From assembly GCF_014652415.1 (NCBI RefSeq), contig NZ_BMYT01000004.1, positions 150,127-214,126 on the forward strand: 64,000 nucleotides of DNA, in the 5' to 3' direction. The notes below the pieces were generated by a model, which ran no database searches, had not been told where the DNA came from, and was given only the letters and a program-made list of their open reading frames with translations. A program made the position numbers and the translations under genes. Each line of letters begins with the position of its first letter. Positions within the stretch are counted from its first letter, which is position 1. The stretch comes from Affinundibacterium macrobrachii. Lineage in GTDB: Bacteria; Pseudomonadota; Gammaproteobacteria; Burkholderiales; Burkholderiaceae_D. Below are positions 44,658 through 55,489 of the stretch, piece after piece.

Positions 44658-45248
44658 TCAATGCAGTTCAGCGCTTGGGACATAAGATTGTAGGTTGGGT
44701 GATTTTCTTAATGCATGACGTGCTCGGTGAAGAACTACCATCATATGATTTTTGCTCATGTTAAGTTGCTCACAAATTTCGGCGCTATCAATGTCTAAAC
44801 AGTCCGCAAGTTCGAAAGTGTGTGCATTTTTTCTAGGAAGTAATTTCAATGCTTGTTCCAGTTGGATAAAGAATTTCTTTTGTTCCAATGCGGTAGGAGG
44901 GTCAAATTCTTCGCATAAACTGCTGCGGCTTATACCGTAGCGGATATCTGCAACATGAATTGATGATTCATAGTCGCAAGTGGCGAGTGTATTAAGTTCG
45001 GAATAGGTGTTTTGTACGTGCTTTGCGCGTCGAAAGCTATCAATAATTTTGAACTTTAAGATTGCTAATACATAGGTTGCTAGCGTTGACCTCCCTTCGA
45101 ATCGCTCTGGTGCTTCGAGCACAGCGAGTAGTGATTCTTGCACTACATCCTCGGCAATTGCGTCATCATAAATTCGCTGTTTTGTGAAGCGCAGCATTTG
45201 TGGCCGTAATGTGCTGAGTTGGTTTTGTAAATTCATGCTAATACTCAT
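44658..45248 (-). CDS. ECF-type sigma factor without adjacent anti-sigma gene
   Basis: This is a sigma-70 family protein of 196 aa. Region 2 is at about 15-80 (DAIAEDVVQESLLAVLE, TLATYVLAILKFKIIDSFRR). Region 4 is at about 120-185 (FIQLEQALKLLPRKNAHTFE, SAEICEQLNMSKNHMMVVLH, RARHALR). It lies 151 bases behind the truncated hemoglobin gene on the same strand and may be in one transcript with it. No anti-sigma gene is found next to it, unlike the SigK-like pair further upstream. ATG 45236 is an alternative start. Confidence 0.88.
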   Translation of the reverse strand: MSISMNLQNQLSTLRPQMLRFTKQRIYDDAIAEDVVQESLLAVLEAPERFEGRSTLATYVLAILKFKIIDSFRRAKHVQNTYSELNTLATCDYESSIHVADIRYGISRSSLCEEFDPPTALEQKKFFIQLEQALKLLPRKNAHTFELADCLDIDSAEICEQLNMSKNHMMVVLHRARHALRKSPNLQSYVPSAELH

Positions 45249-45399
45249 TATGTCATCTCTTCTTTCTTTTTTTGTATAGAAGTGGTTGTTTTGTTCGAAT
45301 GAGTAGCGTCGCTGGTCAACGACGATATCAGTTGGCTGTGCCGATAGATCCGTTTTGATACCGTCGCTTCGATACTACAAACCGTCTTTTTGCAGATGA

Positions 45400-45855
45400 T
45401 TATTTGCTGACGATAGGGCGTTGCATCGGTGCGAGTTTTGAAATTAATTTATTGGCAATAGATGACGGTATTTGGTTCATCTCCATCGCGATCTGCAAGT
45501 CTTCAGCGAGTGCATTAAAGTGAGCATTGCTGATGTTCATGCCTTGATGAGCTTCGTACATATCTTTCCCCTTGTATTGGCAAGGACCACCTGCAAGTTC
45601 GCAGAATTGCGCCACCAATAAAGCGCTAAATTCATCCTTCTTCATTTTCGCAAAGAAAGAGTTGATACGCGTGTCGGCTAAGATTAGCGGTACAAAATCA
45701 TTGACGATTTTTGTGATCCCTTCTGTTTTACCCAAGCCTTGATAAAGAATGTCATCTTTTTTGGTTTCCTGCGCATGTGCTCCAAAGTTAGTAAAAATGA
45801 CTATTAAAGTAATGCCGATAAATTGAAAAAAATTATGATTGAATGCGTTGTTCAT
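45400..45855 (-). CDS. Exported group 1 truncated hemoglobin
   Basis: This is a group 1 (TrHbN-type) 2/2 globin. The mature globin of about 120 residues follows a signal peptide ending near GAHAQ, so it should act in the periplasm. YQGLGKTEGITKIVNDFVPL, INSFFAKMKKDEF and QFCELAGGPCQYKGKDM are family segments, and the proximal heme histidine is H112 in MNISNAHFNALAEDL. Such globins bind oxygen or nitric oxide and can detoxify NO. It lies 57 bases downstream of the DUF3034 gene, whose promoter matches the ECF-like element. Residues C85 and C92 might pair in the periplasm. Confidence 0.92.
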   Translation of the reverse strand: MNNAFNHNFFQFIGITLIVIFTNFGAHAQETKKDDILYQGLGKTEGITKIVNDFVPLILADTRINSFFAKMKKDEFSALLVAQFCELAGGPCQYKGKDMYEAHQGMNISNAHFNALAEDLQIAMEMNQIPSSIANKLISKLAPMQRPIVSK

Positions 45856-45912
45856 AATCGATATCTTTCTAAATTAGATAAATTGATGTTTGATGAATTG
45901 GATTGGCGTCTC

Positions 45913-46824
45913 TTAAAAACCTGCTTGCATCGATAGATACCAACCCTGCTGTTTTTTAGGATTGAAAATCGTGATATCGCCAAGTTGGACAAAAGCTGCG
46001 GTGACAGAAAAGTTTTTGCTGGGAAAGTAAGCAACGAAGATGTCTGAGTAATCTTTTTCATTATCGACACCAAGATTACGTGGCTTCATTCGGTACTCTG
46101 CACCGATAACAAGCTTTCGATTAACTAAATATGCAATTGAACCTTCAAGTTGTGCTTGGTATCGATCTTTTTTATCGCCGCCGAAGCCAAGTAGACCCAT
46201 TTGATTTGCTTTGGTCATCCTGACAGTTCCGTTGACTAAGAGGCTCTGCGCTAAATATATTTTGGTGGCCGAAAGATAATAATCAATACCATGATCGTCT
46301 TTTGCCCCTAATTGTTTAACATTGGTTATGCCAAGCGCACCGAGGCCACCAACTTTCGCATCACGTTTATATTGCATCCCACCAGAAATTTGAGGCATCC
46401 ATCCAGCTTGATCGTACACGGCATCGCCAGCCAATTTGACTTTGATACCGAGAATGTCTTGCTTTAGATTGAGTGCATTGAGTGGTGCGAGGCGACCAGT
46501 AAATTCTTGTTGTGCGATTGAAAATTCAACTTGATCTGCAATGCCAATCGCGACACCGTGGGTCTTTAGACGATAATCTTGTGTGTTGACTTGGGTATAG
46601 TGTGCGTTTGCACCATAGCTATCCCGAGTTCCATAGCCAGTAATCAAAGCCCAAGGTGTCAAACCACCACCACCAGCACCCTCGACTTGACTCACACCAC
46701 CGGTTGCTGTGAGCTTTCCCATGTCTGGTAGGCGTGAATCTTGTGCCTGCACTATACTGGTGAAAATGCTAATGCCAGTGACAGTGATGAGTTTGATTGA
46801 TGGAATTAGTTTAAATCTAGTCAT
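45913..46824 (-). CDS. DUF3034 family exported protein
   Basis: This is a 303-residue protein with a signal peptide ending at VQAQ. The sequence has many short alternating strands and a terminal aromatic residue (WYLSMQAGF), so it is probably an outer-membrane beta-barrel. The segment TATGGVSQVEGAGGGGLTPW and HGVAIGIADQVEFSIAQQEF match DUF3034 proteins, whose function is unknown. It is the first gene of a unit with the truncated hemoglobin. A TGAATCC-N16-CGTATAA promoter-like element lies upstream, matching the one before the SigK-like gene. Confidence 0.87.
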   Translation of the reverse strand: MTRFKLIPSIKLITVTGISIFTSIVQAQDSRLPDMGKLTATGGVSQVEGAGGGGLTPWALITGYGTRDSYGANAHYTQVNTQDYRLKTHGVAIGIADQVEFSIAQQEFTGRLAPLNALNLKQDILGIKVKLAGDAVYDQAGWMPQISGGMQYKRDAKVGGLGALGITNVKQLGAKDDHGIDYYLSATKIYLAQSLLVNGTVRMTKANQMGLLGFGGDKKDRYQAQLEGSIAYLVNRKLVIGAEYRMKPRNLGVDNEKDYSDIFVAYFPSKNFSVTAAFVQLGDITIFNPKKQQGWYLSMQAGF

Positions 46825-46893
46825 GTGAACTCCCTAAGTGTTTAGTCAATGAGTCTTTGTGAACGTGTTGTGTTTCAGTCGACTACTACAGAC

Positions 46894-46923
46894 TTATACG
46901 AAAGGTAGTTGCAGCTGGATTCA
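46894..46923 (-). promoter_or_regulatory. ECF-type promoter upstream of DUF3034
   Basis: On the minus strand TGAATCC (46917-46923) and CGTATAA (46894-46900) are separated by 16 bases, about 70 bases before the DUF3034 start codon. The same arrangement occurs before the SigK-like sigma gene. Both sites are also preceded by AATT[C/T]. The shared spacing and both boxes make a common ECF promoter likely. Confidence 0.7.
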
Positions 46924-46968
46924 GAATTTTTAAAATATTTTTGCGATTGTTTTTTTACCTCTTGCTAT

Positions 46969-47004
46969 AAAAAAGCCATCCAAACTGTCATGTGTGGATG
47001 GCTC
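46969..47004 (-). terminator. Rho-independent terminator after the anti-sigma gene
   Basis: On the minus strand AGCCATCC and GGATGGCT form an eight-base stem followed by six T residues. It lies 50 bases after the anti-sigma stop and separates that unit from the DUF3034 promoter. Confidence 0.85.
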
Positions 47005-47054
47005 GCTTGCCCTTTTGCTGATTAGTACAATTTAATTGGTAAGTTAGTGCGGCG

Positions 47055-47774
47055 CTAAGTAGTCTTAAGCCAGCTACCTTTAAATAGAATTGGACCACTT
47101 GGCTTTTCTGGATTAGCTGATCCGCCTTTAGGCTCTAAGCTAATCGCGAGTAATTGTGGCGTGCCACTGTTAACTTCTTTTGGGAGGGTAATGCGCAATA
47201 CATCTTTTTCTCCCGTATTGCTAATCAACCCGAGTGAGCGTATTTTGCCCTCCTTAGAAATCGACCAAAGTTCTAAGCTCTTGTCAGTTGCTACAGTAGG
47301 TTTTTCAATAAAGCGCACTAAGATTTGATGATGATTGACATCACTGGAAATCACCGCTATCGGGCGCGACTGCTCATCCGACAGTGTCGCTACGTACAAG
47401 TCGGGGACAACACCTGGGTCTGTAGGCTTGAGGATAAATACAGCCAATAGAATCAGTGCGCTACTTGCGGCCAAACTAATTCCCCTCCAAAAACTGAGTG
47501 AATCCAAAAAATTAAATAGCGTGTTTTTACTTTGTACTGCTCTCAATTTGAGTTGCTGTTCAATATTTTTCCAAACGTGGGTTTCGGGTATCTGCTTGCG
47601 GCTAAATTCCATCATCGGCATTAGATGCTGCTCCCACTCTCGGACGATTTGTTGTAGGTGTGGATCGTCGATTAACCAATCGCGGAATCGGCGACGTGCA
47701 CCTCCTCGTAATGTGCCCAATACATATTCGGCTGCTAGTTTGTGTTGCAGGCGCTTGTTGTGTTTGATATTCAT
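47055..47774 (-). CDS. RskA-like anti-sigma factor
   Basis: This is a membrane-anchored anti-sigma factor of 239 aa. The cytoplasmic N-terminal part has the sigma-binding pattern AAEYVLGTLRGGARRRF and REWEQHLMPM. One transmembrane helix lies at about 98-116. The periplasmic part has the RskA domain (VNHHQILVRF, SLELWSISKEGKIRSLGLI, LAISLEPKGGS). It overlaps the sigma gene by four bases, so the two are translationally coupled and form the usual SigK/RskA-type pair. The periplasmic signal is unknown. Confidence 0.92.
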   Translation of the reverse strand: MNIKHNKRLQHKLAAEYVLGTLRGGARRRFRDWLIDDPHLQQIVREWEQHLMPMMEFSRKQIPETHVWKNIEQQLKLRAVQSKNTLFNFLDSLSFWRGISLAASSALILLAVFILKPTDPGVVPDLYVATLSDEQSRPIAVISSDVNHHQILVRFIEKPTVATDKSLELWSISKEGKIRSLGLISNTGEKDVLRITLPKEVNSGTPQLLAISLEPKGGSANPEKPSGPILFKGSWLKTT

Positions 47775-48415
47775 AGTTTTGCACCTACACCAATACTGCC
47801 AATCTGAGTAGTGTTATTTGTATTTAGACAGAGTCTTAATTTTTCTAAACCACGACGTATCCAAGTTTTGATCGTGCCGATAGGCAACTCCATTTGTTCT
47901 GCGACTTCGCTGTGAGATAAGTCATGAAAATATGCCAAACTCATCGCTTGTCGATGTAACCCCTCTAATTTCGTCATGCATCGTGCAAGAGATGCTGCGT
48001 CTTGGCTGAGTTCTAATGCTTCCACTGGAGTAGTATCTTGGCTCTCCATTGTTCTCCATACTTCTGTTTCGAATTGATCCGTATCGTAGCTGACGGTCAG
48101 ATGTTGACCATTATTTAATTTTCGCAATAGATCGAAAGCTCGATTACGTACGATTGTTGTCATCCATGTCATTGGTGATGCGAGGCTGCTTTGATAACTA
48201 TCTGCATTATTCCAAATGTTGACGAAGCTCTCCTGGAGGACCTCCTCAGCTAGCTCTCGGTTTTGCAGAATTCGCAAGACGAAACTAAACAATTTTGCTG
48301 AACTTGCCTCATACAATGCTTTGAAAGCTTTGGCATCTTGCTTGGCAACAGCGACTAAGCATAAATGGAGATGCGCAGGGTCTGAGGCTAAATTTTGAGT
48401 ATGTAGGCTTGGCAA
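47771..48415 (-). CDS. ECF sigma factor (SigK-like)
   Basis: This is a 214-residue ECF sigma factor. Region 2 lies at about 30-95 (LFSFVLRILQNRELAEEVLQ, SFVNIWNNADSY, MTTIVRNRAFDLLRK). Region 4 lies at about 145-200 (QAMSLAYFHDLSHSEVAEQM, LPIGTIKTWIRRGLEKLRLC). The start is a TTG with AAGGA seven bases upstream; no ATG fits. It is held by the RskA-like partner encoded next. A TGCATCC-N16-CGTATAA element upstream, matching the one before DUF3034, suggests it transcribes its own gene. Confidence 0.93.
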   Translation of the reverse strand: MPSLHTQNLASDPAHLHLCLVAVAKQDAKAFKALYEASSAKLFSFVLRILQNRELAEEVLQESFVNIWNNADSYQSSLASPMTWMTTIVRNRAFDLLRKLNNGQHLTVSYDTDQFETEVWRTMESQDTTPVEALELSQDAASLARCMTKLEGLHRQAMSLAYFHDLSHSEVAEQMELPIGTIKTWIRRGLEKLRLCLNTNNTTQIGSIGVGAKL

Positions 48416-48485
48416 GGGATTTCCTTATAAAGAAAGTTAGTTGTATCTGTTGAAATTAATTAATTTCATTTTTAACGCTCACAAT

Positions 48486-48515
48486 TTATACGTTTAAGAT
48501 AACGAATCGGATGCA
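48486..48515 (-). promoter_or_regulatory. ECF-type promoter upstream of the SigK-like gene
   Basis: On the minus strand TGCATCC (48509-48515) and CGTATAA (48486-48492) are separated by 16 bases, about 70 bases before the sigma start codon. This is the same element, spacing and distance as at the DUF3034 gene, pointing to autoregulation. Confidence 0.7.
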
Positions 48516-48628
48516 AAATTCTTCTGAACTTTTTAAGTTGATTACTTATGCAAAACGATAAAACACAATTTGCCAAGTGTGCTTACTTTGTCTGTTTGAT
48601 GCGATTATTATTTTGGTTCAGATATGAT

Positions 48629-49234
48629 TTAGGATGCTCGAATATGACTCAGTATCCAGTAATCCCGCGCTCTACCATGAATGTGTTTATAACGGCGAAG
48701 TAGTCCCTCACGCTCAAATTGGCATCGTTGCAATACATTCAGTGAACGAAAATTGCTGTCTAATACACATGCTTGGACCCGCACTAAACCAATTTCTTGG
48801 TGCGCCCAATTGGTTAGTGCTTGGCAGGCACTGCTAGCAATACCTTTGCCCCAATAAGCAGGCGATAAATCATACGCAATTTCCGCACTGAAATTCGCTT
48901 TAGCGTAGGTGTGAAAACCTATGGTGCCGATTAACTCATCTTGCTGATTGGTGACGGCAAATTTGATTTGAGCCAGCGGCTGTGACCAGTCTTGCACTTG
49001 AATGAATTGTTGTAAGTCTTCGGCCGATTTGAGCTGCCAACTACTTTGCTCTTTTACCTCAGGCAATCTCAGATAATTGAACCAAGTAGGCAAGTCTTTG
49101 GCGAGTATCGGTCTCAAGTAATATCCACTTAAATTAAGCGCTGGTAGTGGTGAGGAGCCAAACGGATTTTTGGCATTGTCTTTTGATCCTTGTGGCCCAT
49201 TAGGAAAAGTTAATTTAGGTAATCCAAAGTTCAC
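48629..49234 (-). CDS. GNAT-family acetyltransferase (RimJ/RimL type)
   Basis: This is a 201-residue N-acetyltransferase. After about 35 unrelated N-terminal residues the GNAT fold starts at YYLRPILAKDLPTWFNYL. ELIGTIGFHTYAKANFSAEI is the central strand region, DLSPAYWGKGIASSACQAL the acetyl-CoA-binding motif, and VLDSNFRSLNVLQRCQFERE the last conserved part. The substrate could be a protein N-terminus or a small molecule. It is divergent from pyrG. Confidence 0.9.
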   Translation of the reverse strand: MNFGLPKLTFPNGPQGSKDNAKNPFGSSPLPALNLSGYYLRPILAKDLPTWFNYLRLPEVKEQSSWQLKSAEDLQQFIQVQDWSQPLAQIKFAVTNQQDELIGTIGFHTYAKANFSAEIAYDLSPAYWGKGIASSACQALTNWAHQEIGLVRVQACVLDSNFRSLNVLQRCQFEREGLLRRYKHIHGRARDYWILSHIRAS

Positions 49235-49358
49235 TTTGTTTTTTTGACCTTATTTTAAATAATTGGATGTTAAAAAAATTGACTAAATGCACTGATGTTG
49301 AGCCGCTTTTTGTCGTCATTCAGTCGATGAATTGATCGTTTAAATAAATGCAATTTAG

Positions 49359-51134
<1,776 letters not shown>

Positions 51135-51145
51135 GGAGTTTGACA

Positions 51146-52000
51146 ATGAAATTATGTGGATTTGACGTTGGTCTGGATCAGCCTTTCTTTTTGATCGCAG
51201 GTCCTTGTGTGATCGAGTCGCATCAAATGGCGATGGATACGGCAGGTGCTTTGAAAGAGATCACGAGTGAACTCGGTATTCCTTTCATTTATAAATCGTC
51301 CTTTGATAAAGCCAATCGTTCTTCCGGCACCTCGTTCCGTGGCTTAGGCATGGAAAAAGGTTTGGAGATTTTGGCGGATGTGAAGAAGCAATTGAATGTG
51401 CCAGTGCTGACGGATATTCATGAGATCGATGAGATTAAACCAGTGGCAGCGGTAGTCGATGTTCTGCAAACGCCCGCATTTTTGTGTCGTCAAACCAATT
51501 TCATCCAAGCTTGTGCGCAATCCGGCAAGCCGGTGAATATCAAAAAAGGCCAATTTTTAGCACCACACGACATGATCAATGTGATCGCAAAAGCGCGCTT
51601 GGCGGCAAAGCAAGCTGGCTTGCCCGAAGATAATTTCATGGCCTGCGAACGTGGCGTATCTTTTGGTTATAACAATCTGGTGTCCGATATGCGCTCACTA
51701 GCCATCATGCGCGAAACCAATTGCCCAGTCGTATTTGATGCAACGCATTCTGTACAACTGCCTGGTGGTCAAGGTACTTCGTCTGGCGGTCAACGTGAAT
51801 TCGTGCCGGTATTGGCGCGTGCAGCAGTAGCGGTGGGTATCGCAGGCTTGTTCATGGAAACACATCCAAATCCTGCGCAAGCGATGTCTGATGGTCCGAA
51901 TGCAGTTCCACTCGGACGTATGAAAGAATTGCTCGCAACCTTGTTAGATTTAGATCGCATCGTTAAGAAAAACGGATTTTTAGAATCTAGTTTTAATTAA
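51146..52000 (+). CDS. kdsA: 3-deoxy-D-manno-octulosonate 8-phosphate synthase
   Basis: KdsA condenses arabinose 5-phosphate and phosphoenolpyruvate for Kdo synthesis in lipopolysaccharide. The ATG at 51146 has AAGGAG seven bases upstream (51133-51138) and gives 284 residues. The motif [11 protein letters not shown] carries a cysteine where metal-independent enzymes such as that of E. coli have asparagine, so this looks like the metal-dependent class. [24 protein letters not shown] and [11 protein letters not shown] are also present. It follows pyrG by 11 bases. Confidence 0.97.
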   Translation: MKLCGFDVGLDQPFFLIAGPCVIESHQMAMDTAGALKEITSELGIPFIYKSSFDKANRSSGTSFRGLGMEKGLEILADVKKQLNVPVLTDIHEIDEIKPVAAVVDVLQTPAFLCRQTNFIQACAQSGKPVNIKKGQFLAPHDMINVIAKARLAAKQAGLPEDNFMACERGVSFGYNNLVSDMRSLAIMRETNCPVVFDATHSVQLPGGQGTSSGGQREFVPVLARAAVAVGIAGLFMETHPNPAQAMSDGPNAVPLGRMKELLATLLDLDRIVKKNGFLESSFN

Positions 52001-52007
52001 GACTAAA

Positions 52008-52046
52008 TGCCTCGCAAAGCCGAATGGTTTTGCGGGGCAAATTTTT
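52008..52046 (+). terminator. Rho-independent terminator after kdsA
   Basis: TGCCTCGCAAA pairs with TTTGCGGGGCA (one G-U pair) around a ten-base loop, followed by ATTTTTATT. It lies eight bases after the kdsA stop. Confidence 0.85.
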
Positions 52047-53645
<1,599 letters not shown>

Positions 53646-53664
53646 TCGCATCGAGTAGCTTAAT

Positions 53665-53746
53665 CGTCATACCGGGCTTGACCCGGTATCCATGTAATTA
53701 ACATATGAGTGAAAAAAATGGATGCCGGATCAAGTCCGGCATGACG
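53665..53746. repeat. Palindromic intergenic repeat after eno
   Basis: CGTCATACCGGGCTTGACCC begins the left arm and the right arm ends with CAAGTCCGGCATGACG; each arm is itself a short hairpin (CCGG...CCGG). The arms (53665-53692 and 53718-53746) pair over about 28 bases with several mismatches. This resembles the interspersed REP-type palindromes common in proteobacterial genomes. It may also stop transcription after eno. Confidence 0.75.
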
Positions 53747-53842
53747 CGAGAGCGTTAGTTGTTTGTTAGATAGAAGTTATCGATGTATTTTCTAAAAACT
53801 GGCCTAAATTTTCTTTGAATTATTTCTCTGATCTAAGATCGC

Positions 53843-54178
53843 ATGCGCCTAATTACTATCGCTTTGTTGGCTTTGTTAGTCCTGATCCAGTATCCGCTGT
53901 GGTTAGGTAAGGGCGGTTGGCTGCGCGTATGGGAATTGGACAAGCAAGTGAATGCAGCCCATGCAAAAAATGAAGAATTGAAAGCGCGCAATGCGAAATT
54001 AGATTCTGAAGTACAAGATCTTAAAAATGGTACAGCCGCAGTTGAAGAACGTGCCCGTTTTGAACTTGGAATGATTAAAAAAGACGAAATCTTTGTGCAG
54101 ATTTTGGATGCGGGAAGTAAGTTAGAAAGTAAGCCCCAAACCAGTGTTCACAAACCAGCGAGCGTGAAACCAAATTAA
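53843..54178 (+). CDS. ftsB: Cell division protein FtsB
   Basis: FtsB is a bitopic inner-membrane protein of the divisome that works with FtsL and FtsQ. The 111 residues have a short cytoplasmic start, a transmembrane helix at about 4-21, a coiled coil at about 31-65 ([20 protein letters not shown]) and the conserved [20 protein letters not shown]. It sits behind enolase as in many beta- and gammaproteobacteria. Confidence 0.95.
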   Translation: MRLITIALLALLVLIQYPLWLGKGGWLRVWELDKQVNAAHAKNEELKARNAKLDSEVQDLKNGTAAVEERARFELGMIKKDEIFVQILDAGSKLESKPQTSVHKPASVKPN

Positions 54179-54271
54179 GTTAGCTTAAGCCTCTATAAGT
54201 TATATCAGAACTATTTGCTCATCAGTAAATTTGTGTGATCGAAGCAATTTAGTGTTTGACGCGAATATTGA

Positions 54272-55255
54272 TTACTTGCGTTTCCCCAGTAATTTTTCAA
54301 ACGCGATTTCAACTTCTGCAACGCTTGGTGGTTTTCCCTGATCACCTAAATTGATGATCTTGTCTGACCAGTTTCCCTCAGTCTTCCATTTTGGTGAATC
54401 GCAATAAAGTTCTATGGTCGGTGTCTCATAGGCGGCAGCGATGTGAACTAAGCCTGTATCGACACCTATGACCAAGGCAGCTTTTTGCGCTAATACCGTA
54501 GCTTCTTGCATCGATAACTTAGGTAATACAACTGCATTGCTCATGTGTTCTGTCATTGCTTCCGCTTCGCGTTTTTCCGCTTCGCTACCCCATGGCAGCA
54601 AGATAGGCCAGCCAGTTACCTGTAAATCGCGTGCCGTGCCTATCCAATTGTGGCGCGACCACTTTTTTGATTCTCCTGCGGTACCATGAAAGAAGACGAT
54701 GTAGGGCGTTGCGGGCATCCATGCTGGTTGTAAATCGAGTTTTTGCAAACCAAAACTCGCAGGTGTATCGACTTTGTAATTCAGCGCTGCAGCTGCCACC
54801 AAGCGACCACGAAGAACAGCATGTGTTCGACGATCGACCGGTATGCTCACATCATGAAAAATTCTGGAGACACCTTCATAACCAGAGCCTTCGGTACCAT
54901 TGGCTAAGCCTACTTTTTTACCATTGACTGACTTACGTGCCATCCCCATGATGACGCCGGTTTTCAGCAGACCTTGAGTATCAAAAATAAAGTCGTAAGC
55001 TTCTTCACGTAGGGTGCGATAAAAATGTTTGATCTCGGCACGCGTTTCTTTATTGCCCAAACTCTTACGCCAGCGTCTTTGCGCGTAGGCGATGACCTTA
55101 TTCACTTTCGATTGAAGTTTGACCAAGTTCACATAAGCTTCTTCCACCACCCAATCAATTTGAGCGTCAGGATAGTGCGCTTTGATGTCATCCACCATGG
55201 GCATGTTGTGGAGCACATCGCCAAGAGAGGAAACGCGGATCAATAGAATTTTCAC
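54272..55255 (-). CDS. waaC: Lipopolysaccharide heptosyltransferase I
   Basis: WaaC adds the first heptose to Kdo in the LPS inner core, using an ADP-heptose donor. The 327-residue GT9 protein starts MKILLIRVSSLGDVLHNMPM, typical of WaaC. The nucleotide-binding half has YIVFFHGTAGESKKWSR and VIGVDTGLVHIAAAYETP. It lies at the end of the polysaccharide locus but is separated from the preceding gene by paired palindromic repeats, so it may have its own promoter. Confidence 0.95.
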   Translation of the reverse strand: MKILLIRVSSLGDVLHNMPMVDDIKAHYPDAQIDWVVEEAYVNLVKLQSKVNKVIAYAQRRWRKSLGNKETRAEIKHFYRTLREEAYDFIFDTQGLLKTGVIMGMARKSVNGKKVGLANGTEGSGYEGVSRIFHDVSIPVDRRTHAVLRGRLVAAAALNYKVDTPASFGLQKLDLQPAWMPATPYIVFFHGTAGESKKWSRHNWIGTARDLQVTGWPILLPWGSEAEKREAEAMTEHMSNAVVLPKLSMQEATVLAQKAALVIGVDTGLVHIAAAYETPTIELYCDSPKWKTEGNWSDKIINLGDQGKPPSVAEVEIAFEKLLGKRK

Positions 55256-55317
55256 GTTATTGAATTGATTTGATTTAAAAAAATGACTGTCAGCTGTTTG
55301 AATTCTGCTTGTGTTTA

Positions 55318-55476
55318 CTCCCTTCTCCCGCGAGCGGGAGAAGGGCAGGGGATGAGGGACGTCGTGTAGGTAAAATGAAGTTTCGTTTTAGCATCCAAAT
55401 AGAACGACATTTAATATACCTTTAGCCAACCTGAACTACCCTCACCCCAACCCTCTCCCGCCTGCGGGAGAGGGGG
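55318..55476. repeat. Pair of palindromic repeats in opposite orientation
   Basis: CCTTCTCCCGCGAGCGGGAG then AAGGGCAGGGGATGAGGG (55321-55358) is mirrored by CCCTCACCCCAACCCTCTCC then CGCCTGCGGGAGAGGG (55439-55474). Each half forms a strong GC-rich hairpin, and the two halves are inverted relative to each other with about 80 AT-rich bases between them. This is the layout of a REP doublet or a miniature mobile element. Confidence 0.75.
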
Positions 55477-55489
55477 TGTTCAACTGAAT

